From: Quadrisphaera granulorum
Lineage (GTDB): Bacteria > Actinomycetota > Actinomycetes > Actinomycetales > Quadrisphaeraceae
Assembly: GCF_003149145.1 (NCBI RefSeq)
Contig: NZ_QGDQ01000008.1
Span: 1 to 64,000 of the forward strand
Length of the DNA stretch: 64,000 nt
Direction of reading: 5' to 3'
Made by a program: the position numbers and the translations under genes. Below, piece after piece: positions 40,439 through 47,229 of this stretch (positions within the stretch are counted from its first letter, which is position 1; each line of letters starts with the position of its first letter). The notes under the pieces are model-generated. The model saw only the letters and a program-made list of their open reading frames with translations, was not told where the DNA came from and searched no databases.

Positions 40439-40630
40439 TCAGCCGTCAGCTCCGTAGTCCGAGCCGGCAGGTGGTCCCGCGGTGTCGCCCCCGAGGGTGC
40501 GGTCGGCGTCGGCGGCGCCGTGTCCCACCGCGAGGCGCACCACCCAGTAGAGCCCGAACAGCACGAGCGCCGCGAGCACGAGTGGCGCAGCGAACCCGAC
40601 GAGCAGCAGGGCGGGGTTGTCGAAGAGCAC
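40439..40630 (-). CDS. small single-helix membrane protein, paralogue of the next gene
   Basis: 63 residues from GTG 40630. One membrane segment containing LVLFGLYWVVRLAVGHG, then a hydrophilic tail. It shares the pattern LVLxGLYWxVRxAVxHG with the protein encoded immediately upstream (40634-40813), so the pair arose by tandem duplication. Function unknown. Confidence 0.55.
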   Translation of the reverse strand: MLFDNPALLLVGFAAPLVLAALVLFGLYWVVRLAVGHGAADADRTLGGDTAGPPAGSDYGADG

Positions 40631-40633
40631 CGG

Positions 40634-40813
40634 TCACACCCCGTTCGTCGGAGGGGCGCCCGACCCCGGCGGGAGCTGCCGGCGGCGCGCGTCGAGCAGG
40701 CCGTGCCGCACGGCCATGCGGACCGTCCAGTACAGCCCCGTGAGCACGAGCGCCCAGAACAGCAGCGGGACGAACGCAAGGAAGCCCCACTCCGGGAAGC
40801 CGACACCGAACAT
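40634..40813 (-). CDS. small single-helix membrane protein, tandem paralogue
   Basis: 59 residues from ATG 40813 (MFGVGFPEWGFLAFVP). The membrane helix holds LVLTGLYWTVRMAVRHG followed by a basic tail LLDARRRQLPPG. It ends 3 bases before its paralogue begins. Small size and conservation between the copies argue that both are real; function unknown. Confidence 0.55.
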   Translation of the reverse strand: MFGVGFPEWGFLAFVPLLFWALVLTGLYWTVRMAVRHGLLDARRRQLPPGSGAPPTNGV

Positions 40814-40975
40814 GCGATCACGGTAGGCCCCGTACTTCCGCAGCGGAACGCTCCACGCCGGGCCGTTCAGCGCACGCTGCGGGGGCCGTGACTGGTCGCC
40901 GCCCTTCAATTCGACGCAGCGCAGCGTGGTCGTGCTGATCAGGGTGGAGCATCATCGGCGGGGTAGGGAGCGGTC

Positions 40976-41470
40976 ATGAACCTCGACGACGACGGTGCCC
41001 AGACGGCCAAGCTCTCCGAGCTCATCGCCGACGAACGGCAGGCGATGTTCACCACCACCGCCCCCGACGGCACGCTCATCAGCCGACCGATGGCCGTGCA
41101 GCAGGCGGAGTTCGGTGGTGACCTGTGGTTCTTCGCCGAGGCCGGCTCCCGCAAGGTGGAGCACCTCACCCGCGACCCGCAGGTCAACGTCACCTTCTCC
41201 GGTGACGACAGCTGGGTCTCCCTCACCGGCCGGGCGTCCGTGGTCCGCGACCTCACCAAGAAGCGCGAGCTGTGGAACCCGGTGGTGGAGGCGTGGTTCC
41301 CGGACGGGAAGGACGACGACGGGATCGTCCTCCTCCACGTCGATGGCGACTCCGCGGAGTTCTGGGACAGCCCCGGCGGTCGCCTCGCAACGGCGCTGAG
41401 CTTCGCCAAGGCCAAGCTCACCGGACAGCCGTACTCCGGCGGCGACAACGCGAAGCTGACGCTGCCCTGA
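40976..41470 (+). CDS. pyridoxamine 5'-phosphate oxidase-family protein (general stress protein 26-like)
   Basis: 164 residues with a split-barrel flavin-binding fold: MFTTTAPDGTLISRPMAVQQ (~24-43), LWFFAEAGSRKVEHLTRDPQVNVTF (starting LWFFAEAGSRK) and WVSLTGRASVVRDLTKKRELW. This is the GSP26 subgroup, which binds FMN or FAD but has no proven enzyme activity. It is not a true PdxH. It stands alone between the small membrane genes and a convergent SRPBCC gene. Confidence 0.88.
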   Translation: MNLDDDGAQTAKLSELIADERQAMFTTTAPDGTLISRPMAVQQAEFGGDLWFFAEAGSRKVEHLTRDPQVNVTFSGDDSWVSLTGRASVVRDLTKKRELWNPVVEAWFPDGKDDDGIVLLHVDGDSAEFWDSPGGRLATALSFAKAKLTGQPYSGGDNAKLTLP

Positions 41471-41492
41471 GTGCAGGGGGTCGATGGGAGAG

Positions 41493-41966
41493 TCAGGTGC
41501 GCTGCGCGAGGGCTGCGAGCCTGTCGATGGAGGCGAGCAGCTGCTCCCGGCCGGTGGCGCGGGCCCGGGGGAGCCGCTGCGGGTCGGTGAGCTGCGACCA
41601 GTCGTAGCTGTGCGTGACGCGCGTGAGCGAGGGCCCCAGCGGCTCCAGCTCCCACCGCCACAGGTGCCCCGGCGGTTCGGCGCCCGGCTCGGAAGGGTTC
41701 CAGGCGATGCGCCGTCCTTCGCTGAACTCGACGACGTGGTTCTCGCGGACGCTGCCCTTGGTGAGGGTGGTCCGGAAGACCTGGCCGACCGCCGTGACGC
41801 GCTGTCCGGGCGCCGCCTGGGCGAGGTTGTCGTTGCCGTCCCAGCGGGGCTGCTGGGCGGGGTCGGCGATGAGCTCGAAGAGCGTCGCCGCGTCGGCCGC
41901 GACGTCCCGGCTGGCGCTGACCACGCGCGGGCCGTCCGGGGAGGGGGCGACGTCGGGGGTGCTCAC
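41493..41966 (-). CDS. SRPBCC (START-like) family protein
   Basis: 157 residues. SASRDVAADAATLFELIADP, then PRWDGNDNL, RTTLTKGSVRENHVVEF and LWRWELEPLGPSLTRVTHSYDW follow the polyketide-cyclase/START pattern of a helix-grip pocket. These proteins bind hydrophobic ligands; none can be named. It converges on the PPOX-family gene with a 22-base gap. Confidence 0.8.
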   Translation of the reverse strand: MSTPDVAPSPDGPRVVSASRDVAADAATLFELIADPAQQPRWDGNDNLAQAAPGQRVTAVGQVFRTTLTKGSVRENHVVEFSEGRRIAWNPSEPGAEPPGHLWRWELEPLGPSLTRVTHSYDWSQLTDPQRLPRARATGREQLLASIDRLAALAQRT

Positions 41967-42041
41967 GGTGGCATCGAACCACCTGCGGTGGCGGCCTTCC
42001 TCGGTGTGATGGTGGCGATGCGCATCAGCAGGTGTGCAGAA

Positions 42042-42125
42042 CGTCCATGATCACGCTGGATTGCGCTTCGGAAGTCCATGATCACGGCGGGAAAGGGTGG
42101 CGGACGCCCATGATCACGGACGGGG
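42042..42125 (-). repeat. cluster of three TGATCA-family copies at the tetR 3' end
   Basis: Cores at 42048-42053, 42079-42084 and 42111-42116. The first two are separated by TTGCGCTTCGGAAGTC as in the 9027 unit, the third is preceded by GGTGGCGGACGCC as in the 2821 unit. The stop codon of the TetR gene is the TGA inside the third core. Confidence 0.85.
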
Positions 42126-42749
42126 TGGGCGGCGGGTGAGGTCCAGGATGGCCTGGAGCACGCGGTCCTTGTCATCGACGAGGGGGGCGTCGCCGTAGAG
42201 CGGTGCCATGCAGATGCCGTCGGCCGCGGCGATCGCCAGTGTCGCCACCAGGGGGTCGAGGCCGTCGGTGAGTAGTCGCTCGCGCCACCGCTCCGCGTCG
42301 GCCTGCATCATCGCGGCTACGGCCGGGTCGGTCTGCAGGTGCACGAGCAGCGTGGTGGCGCGGCGCGTGCGCTCGGCGTCGGCCGCTGCCGCCAAGGTCG
42401 CCCGGACGTAGGCGCGCGTCAGCCGGCCGGGCGTGCGCGCCCCGCCGTCGTCGTCAGTCCCGTCGTCAGTCCCGTCGTCAGCCCCGTCATCAGAGCCGTC
42501 GATGCCGTCCTCGGCGGCCAGGGCCGCCTCGACGTCGCGGGTGAAGTCGTCCAGGAGCTGCTGCGCCACGGCATGCAGGAGCGCCTCTTTGCTGCCGAAG
42601 TGGTAGAGCAGCCCGCCCTTGGTCACCTGGGCGCGGGAGGCGATCTCCTCCAGGCCCGCGCTGCCGCCGCGCTCGGCGACCACCTCGGCGGCGGCGCGCA
42701 ACACCTGCTGCTGCGTCTGTCCGGAGGTCCTGCCGGTGGTGCGCCCCAT
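42114..42749 (-). CDS. TetR family transcriptional regulator
   Basis: 211 residues. N-terminal HTH: QVLRAAAEVVAERGGSAG, LEEIASRAQVTKGGLLYHFGSKEALL. The ligand domain follows, but an acidic Asp/Gly/Thr insert (about residues 82-103, containing DDGADDGTDDGTDDDGG) splits its first helices. The gene is divergent from a DHA2 efflux pump with a clear dyad between, the usual layout of a drug-responsive repressor and its pump. Confidence 0.9.
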   Translation of the reverse strand: MGRTTGRTSGQTQQQVLRAAAEVVAERGGSAGLEEIASRAQVTKGGLLYHFGSKEALLHAVAQQLLDDFTRDVEAALAAEDGIDGSDDGADDGTDDGTDDDGGARTPGRLTRAYVRATLAAAADAERTRRATTLLVHLQTDPAVAAMMQADAERWRERLLTDGLDPLVATLAIAAADGICMAPLYGDAPLVDDKDRVLQAILDLTRRPPRP

Positions 42750-42809
42750 GGGGTCACTGTGCCCTTCCGTGGGCGCGTCCGGTTGACAGCTCCCCGACGT
42801 CGACAGTTA

Positions 42810-42831
42810 CTGTACTGACCAGTCAGTGCAG
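42810..42831. promoter_or_regulatory. TetR operator between tetR and the efflux pump
   Basis: CTGTACTGAC-CA-GTCAGTGCAG is a 10+2+10 inverted repeat with one mismatch, the inner ACTGAC/GTCAGT being perfect. A TTGACA box (42783-42788) lies upstream in the pump direction, and the dyad covers the expected -10/+1 region, 15 bases before the pump start. Confidence 0.8.
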
Positions 42832-42845
42832 TTTCTTGATGGAGG

Positions 42846-44414
42846 ATGACGACGATGGCTACGCCGGCGCTCGACGCGCACCAGGCACAGCCCACCCAGC
42901 ACCCGACCGCGCAGACGCAGGTCGCGCAGGGCGCCGCGGGCTGGCGCGAGTGGGGCGGACTGGGTGTGCTCGTGCTCGCCGTCGTCCTGCTCGCTGTCGA
43001 CGCCACCGTGCTGGCGCTCGCCGTCCCCGCCCTGACGGCGGACCTGCGCGCCACGTCCACCCAGGTGCTGTGGATCGGCGACGTCTACTCCCTGGCGCTC
43101 GCGGGCCTGCTCGTCACCATGGGCAACCTGGCCGACAGGGTCGGCCGCAAGCGCCTGCTGCTCGTGGGCACCGCGGCGTTCGGTGGGGCCTCGCTGCTCG
43201 CGGCGTTCTCGCCCACGCCCGAGGCGCTCATCGCGGCCCGGCTGTTGCTGGGTGTGGCCGGCTCCACGCTCATGCCGTCCACGCTGTCGCTGATCCGCAG
43301 CATCTTCACCGCGCCGAAGCAGCGCACCCTCGCCATCGCCCTCTGGTCGGCCGGTGCCTCCGGTGGTGCCGCGCTCGGTCCGCTGGTCGGCGGGGCGCTG
43401 CTCGAGCACTTCTGGTGGGGCGCGGTGTTCCTCATCAACGTGCCGGTGGTCGCCGTGCTGCTCGTCGCCGGTGCGTGGCTGCTGCCGGAGTCGAAGAACC
43501 CCACCCCGGGCCCGATCGACTTGCGCTCGGTGGCGCTCTCGCTGGTCGGCCTGGTGGCCGCCGTGTACGCCATCAAGCACCTCGCCCACGAGGGGCCGGA
43601 CGCCGTGGTGCTGCTCTCCGCCGCCATCGGCGTGTTCGGTCTGGTGGCGTTCGTGCGCCGTCAGCGCCAGCTGGCGCACCCGCTCATCGACGTGGAGCTG
43701 TTCCGCAACCGGGCCTTCTCCGGTGCGGTGGCCGTGAACTTCGCCTCGGTGTTCCCGCTGATGGGGCTGCTGTTCTTCTTCTCGCAGTACCTGCAGCTGG
43801 CGCGCGGTTCCAGCCCGCTGCAGGCGGGGCTGCAGGAGACCCCGCTCATGCTCTCCGCGATCGGCGCCGTCGCCGTCATCGGCGTGGTGCTGCCGAGGCT
43901 CGGTGCCGGGCGCACCGCGGCGGTCGGGCTGCTCGCGGCCTCACTCGGGCTGGTGCTCCTCGCGCTGGCCGAGGGTGCGTCGAGCTACCTGTGGCTTGCG
44001 CTCACCCTCGTGCCGATCGGCCTGGGCGTGGGGCTCAGCCAGACCGTGGCCGTCGACGCCGTCGTCAGTGCCGTGCCGTCCGACCGCGCCGGCGCCGCCT
44101 CCTCGATCTCCGAGACGGCGTACGAGCTGGCGGCCGCCCTCGGCATCGCCGTGCTCGGTTCGCTGCTGGGCATCGTCTACCGCGTGGGGCTCGAACTGCC
44201 CGTGGGTACCGATGCTGCTGTCGCTGCCGCCGCGGGTGACTCCCTGGCCGGTGCCCGCGCCGCGGGTGCCGAGGGCGCCGTGTTCGAGGCGGCGCGTGAG
44301 GCCTTCGTCCACGCCATGCAGGTGACATCGCTGAGCGCCGCTGCGCTCACTGCCGTGGCCGCGGTCATCGCGTGGCGGATGATCCCGGCGCGCCTCAGCG
44401 GGGCGGGTCACTGA
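42846..44414 (+). CDS. MFS efflux pump, DHA2 family (14 membrane segments)
   Basis: 522 residues. Motif A GNLADRVGRKRLLL (~92-105), motif C-like region SGGAALGPLVGGALLEHFWW (~170) and proton-motive Asp in VLLAVDATVLALAVPAL are typical of QacA/SmvA-type multidrug exporters. ATG 42846 follows GGAGG. The drug range cannot be predicted. It is most likely repressed by the divergent TetR protein. Confidence 0.92.
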   Translation: MTTMATPALDAHQAQPTQHPTAQTQVAQGAAGWREWGGLGVLVLAVVLLAVDATVLALAVPALTADLRATSTQVLWIGDVYSLALAGLLVTMGNLADRVGRKRLLLVGTAAFGGASLLAAFSPTPEALIAARLLLGVAGSTLMPSTLSLIRSIFTAPKQRTLAIALWSAGASGGAALGPLVGGALLEHFWWGAVFLINVPVVAVLLVAGAWLLPESKNPTPGPIDLRSVALSLVGLVAAVYAIKHLAHEGPDAVVLLSAAIGVFGLVAFVRRQRQLAHPLIDVELFRNRAFSGAVAVNFASVFPLMGLLFFFSQYLQLARGSSPLQAGLQETPLMLSAIGAVAVIGVVLPRLGAGRTAAVGLLAASLGLVLLALAEGASSYLWLALTLVPIGLGVGLSQTVAVDAVVSAVPSDRAGAASSISETAYELAAALGIAVLGSLLGIVYRVGLELPVGTDAAVAAAAGDSLAGARAAGAEGAVFEAAREAFVHAMQVTSLSAAALTAVAAVIAWRMIPARLSGAGH

Positions 44415-44436
44415 TTCCGCGCCGGGTCTGTGCTGG

Positions 44437-44724
44437 TCAGCGCCGGCCAGCACCGGCTGCTCGGCGGCGTCCCAGCGCGTAGCCGAGCAGCCCGGTCGCG
44501 GCGGCCAGCACCACGGCCGCCACCACCACGGCGACGGCCTCGCCCCGCCCCACCACCACGAGCGGACTGCCGTCGCCTCCGAACACGTCCATCTGAGGGT
44601 CCGGTGTGTACGCGGACCAGCCGAACCCCGCTGGTGGGCCGGCGACCAGCGCCCGGGTCACCAGCCCGCCCAGCACGACGAGGGCGACGACGACGGCGAC
44701 GGTCAGGACCCGGATGCTGCGCAC
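44437..44724 (-). CDS. small two-helix membrane protein, unknown
   Basis: 95 residues from GTG 44724. An N-terminal membrane helix (VLTVAVVVALVVLGGLV) is followed by an extracytoplasmic-looking loop (AGFGWSAYTPDPQM) and a second helix near the C terminus ending in RRRAAGAGRR. It starts 54 bases from the divergent gene at 44779. No family identified. Confidence 0.5.
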   Translation of the reverse strand: MRSIRVLTVAVVVALVVLGGLVTRALVAGPPAGFGWSAYTPDPQMDVFGGDGSPLVVVGRGEAVAVVVAAVVLAAATGLLGYALGRRRAAGAGRR

Positions 44725-44778
44725 GCGCCGATCATGCTCCCGATGGGGCCCTGGTGGCGGGCGGGCGAGGATGACCGC

Positions 44779-45234
44779 GTGGAGACCTCGGGCCAGCGCG
44801 ACGGCGGCGACGGCCGCGACGAGGCGTGGGTGGCGCGGCGGCGCGACGCTGCGGCCGCCCAAGCCGACCGGCTCGCCCGCGCGGAGGCCGCCGAGACCGA
44901 GACCGCTCGGGGGCAGGTCCGGGAGTTCGTGGAGCGGGCGCGCGCCGCGGGGCTTCCCACCGAGGAGCTACGCGTGGTCGACGCCGCCGGCACCCGGTAC
45001 CGCACGGGCGTGCAGGGCTGGGTGCTGCGCCGCGACGGCCGCGCCGGGGTGGGGGAGGACGGCGCGTTCTACCTGCTCGCGGTGCCACTCACCGGCGCGG
45101 AGCGCCTCGTGGCACGCCTGCGCGGGGTGCGCATCTCGCCCAGCGATCCGCCGCTCGTGTGGGGTCGTGGAGGGCGCGACGGAGACTCCATCGCCCTGGT
45201 CGAGCTGCTGGAACGGCGCCTGACGGAAGGGTGA
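44779..45234 (+). CDS. conserved hypothetical protein with N-terminal coiled coil
   Basis: 151 residues from GTG 44779, eight bases after GCGAGG. Residues ~12-60 are Ala/Arg/Glu-rich and predicted helical (AEAAETETARGQVREFVERA). The C-terminal part (GTRYRTGVQGWVLRRDGRAG, FYLLAVPLTG, GGRDGDSIALVELL) looks like a compact beta domain. No function can be assigned. Confidence 0.55.
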   Translation: METSGQRDGGDGRDEAWVARRRDAAAAQADRLARAEAAETETARGQVREFVERARAAGLPTEELRVVDAAGTRYRTGVQGWVLRRDGRAGVGEDGAFYLLAVPLTGAERLVARLRGVRISPSDPPLVWGRGGRDGDSIALVELLERRLTEG

Positions 45235-45343
45235 CGCTGCGTGGTGACAGGAAGATCACAGCCGCGTCACGGCTCCCTTCCCGCCGCGGCGTGTTGCCCC
45301 GAGTTGCCCCAAGTGATCACGCAGTGCGATCTATGGTCTTCCG

Positions 45344-45682
45344 GTGACCCGCTCCGACCGCCCCCTCCGCACGCCGCGCCTCCCGCGCCTCCGCCGTGCT
45401 CGCGGCGAGGTCTCTCCGGACGCCGCACCCCCCATGCTCGCCCCCGCGCCGGGGCGCCCGAAGGCTCCCGGGAGCCGGGGTGCGCACGCCCTCGACGTCG
45501 TGCAGCAGCCCATGCCCGGCCACCTCTACCTGGACCCTGACGTGCCGGCCGACGAGGTCATCGACCTGCGGTGCGGCAGCTGGAGCGGACGCGCCAGCCA
45601 CGTCTGGACCGGCGTGGGATGGGCGCGGCTCGTGCCCGGGCCGATCGCCGTCGTCCCCACGGCCCGCCCCAAGGTCGGCTGA
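45344..45682 (+). CDS. hypothetical protein
   Basis: 112 residues from GTG 45344. The first 55 are Arg/Pro-rich and probably disordered; the C-terminal half (GHLYLDPDVPADEVIDLRCG, WTGVGWARLVPGPIAVVP) looks like a small globular domain with tryptophans. It lies 28 bases upstream of the GH32 gene. Reality of the gene is moderately supported by composition, not by homology I can recognise. Confidence 0.4.
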   Translation: MTRSDRPLRTPRLPRLRRARGEVSPDAAPPMLAPAPGRPKAPGSRGAHALDVVQQPMPGHLYLDPDVPADEVIDLRCGSWSGRASHVWTGVGWARLVPGPIAVVPTARPKVG

Positions 45683-45710
45683 GCTTTCCCGGGCAGGCTT
45701 GGATGGGGCG

Positions 45711-47105
45711 GTGACCCGGCCCCTCCTGCACCTCACGCCCACCACGGGCTGGATGAACGACCCCAACGGCCTGACCCAGGTCGACGGCGTGCACCACCTC
45801 TTCTTCCAGCACAACCCCGACGCCCCCACCTTCGGCGTCATGCGGTGGGGCCACGCGACCAGCACCGACCTCGTCCACTGGACCGAGCACCCGACGGCGC
45901 TGACATCGCGCCCCGGGGCCGCCGACGCCGGCGGCTGCTGGTCGGGGTGCGCGGTGCGCCTGGCTGACGGTCGCACCGCCGTCCTGTACACCGGGGTCCA
46001 GCCGCCGGAGCTCGGCGGCCCGCAGCGGGCGGCGGCGGTGCGTGCGGTCGCCTCCGACGCGTCGTTGGTTGCGTGGCAGGTCGACGACGAGCCCGTCATC
46101 GCCGACTGGCCCACGCTCGACCCGCCGCTCACCGACTGGCGCGACCACGCCGTGCTGCCCCTCGGTGGAGATGGCGGCGACGGCGACGGCGGACAGGGGC
46201 TGCTGCAGGTGGTCGCCGCCGGCACCGCGGGGCACGACGGCGCCGGGCGCCTGCTCGCCTACACCAGCTCCGACCCGGAGCTGCGGGCGTGGACCTACGA
46301 CGGCGTCTTCCTCGACGCCGCCGCTGCCGGGCTCGACGCGCATGTCTTCGAGTGCCCCGACGTGTTCACCGCCGACGGCGGTGAGCTGGTGGTGGTGCTC
46401 TCCTGGTACTCCAAGGACGCCGACGCGGAGCTGCACCACTCCTCCGGAGCGCTGTGGCTGACAGGTCGGCTGGAGCAGGACGACGACGGCGGAGCTCGTC
46501 GCGCTGGCGCTGCGCGCTTCGTGCCTCAGCGCCGGGGCGTGCTCGACCTCGGCTCGCGGTTCTACGCGCCGCAGTCGTACACCGCGCAGGACGGCCGCCG
46601 CATCGCGTTCGGCTGGCTGCGCACCCAGGACGACCCGGCGATCGTCGGCCGCTCCAGCGTCGGCGCGCAGTCGCTGCCGCGGCGCTGGAGCGTGGTCGGC
46701 AGACGGCTGCACCAGACGCCGACGGCGGAGATCACGGACCTGGCGGGCGACGTCGTCGTCGGGGAGCTCCCTCAGCCGGTGCGAGCGCTGGTCGTGCGGC
46801 TCGAGGTGGATGGCGGTGCATCCCTGGTCGAGGGCAGTCTCGTGCTCGTGGGGCCCGACGGGCACCGCACCTCGGTGGACCTAGCGGTGTTCGCTCGGTC
46901 CACCACTGACGTGCTCGTCGACGGCACCTGGACGCCCGAGGCATCGCAGGTGGAGTGGGCAGAGGTCTACGTCGACACCGGCATCGTCGAGGTGTTCACC
47001 AGCGACGGGCGCGCCGCGGCCAGCAGCGATCTCGCCCTGACGGCCGTTGCTGCCGTCGAGGTGACGGGCCCGGTGCGCGCCAGCGTTCGCCTCCTCACCC
47101 CCTGA
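45711..47105 (+). CDS. glycoside hydrolase family 32 (beta-fructofuranosidase)
   Basis: 464 residues, without signal peptide, so probably intracellular. The three GH32 catalytic motifs are visible: WMNDPNG (14-20, nucleophile Asp17), WRDHAV (~144, RD motif) and FECPDVF (~216, acid/base Glu in ECP). A C-terminal beta-sandwich with VDTGIVEVFTSDGRA follows. Likely substrates are sucrose, sucrose-6-phosphate or fructo-oligosaccharides. Acidic Gly/Asp inserts (GGDGGDGDGG; EQDDDGGARR) lie in surface loops. A hairpin follows the stop. Confidence 0.92.
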   Translation: MTRPLLHLTPTTGWMNDPNGLTQVDGVHHLFFQHNPDAPTFGVMRWGHATSTDLVHWTEHPTALTSRPGAADAGGCWSGCAVRLADGRTAVLYTGVQPPELGGPQRAAAVRAVASDASLVAWQVDDEPVIADWPTLDPPLTDWRDHAVLPLGGDGGDGDGGQGLLQVVAAGTAGHDGAGRLLAYTSSDPELRAWTYDGVFLDAAAAGLDAHVFECPDVFTADGGELVVVLSWYSKDADAELHHSSGALWLTGRLEQDDDGGARRAGAARFVPQRRGVLDLGSRFYAPQSYTAQDGRRIAFGWLRTQDDPAIVGRSSVGAQSLPRRWSVVGRRLHQTPTAEITDLAGDVVVGELPQPVRALVVRLEVDGGASLVEGSLVLVGPDGHRTSVDLAVFARSTTDVLVDGTWTPEASQVEWAEVYVDTGIVEVFTSDGRAAASSDLALTAVAAVEVTGPVRASVRLLTP

Positions 47106-47119
47106 CACCGACGTGACGA

Positions 47120-47168
47120 TCAAGGAAGTTCTGCACAGCTTCACGGTCTCCGTGCAGAACTTCCTTGA
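47120..47168. terminator. ACGATCAAGGA-family hairpin behind the GH32 gene
   Basis: TCAAGGAAGTTCTGCAC (47120-47136) is exactly inverted at 47152-47168 around a 15-base loop, 14 bases after the GH32 stop. The same core sequence forms the hairpin at 61476. Confidence 0.85.
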
Positions 47169-47191
47169 CCGCCGCGAAACCGGGGGGCCGG

Positions 47192-47217
47192 GCGTGATCA
47201 TGGACGCGCGGCCACCG
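47192..47217 (+). repeat. TGATCA-family repeat copy between GH32 and the monooxygenase fusion gene
   Basis: GCGTGATCATGGACGCGCGG followed by CCACC fits the consensus. It lies 12 bases from the 3' end of the convergent fusion gene. Confidence 0.75.
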
Positions 47218-47229
47218 GCCCCGAACCCG

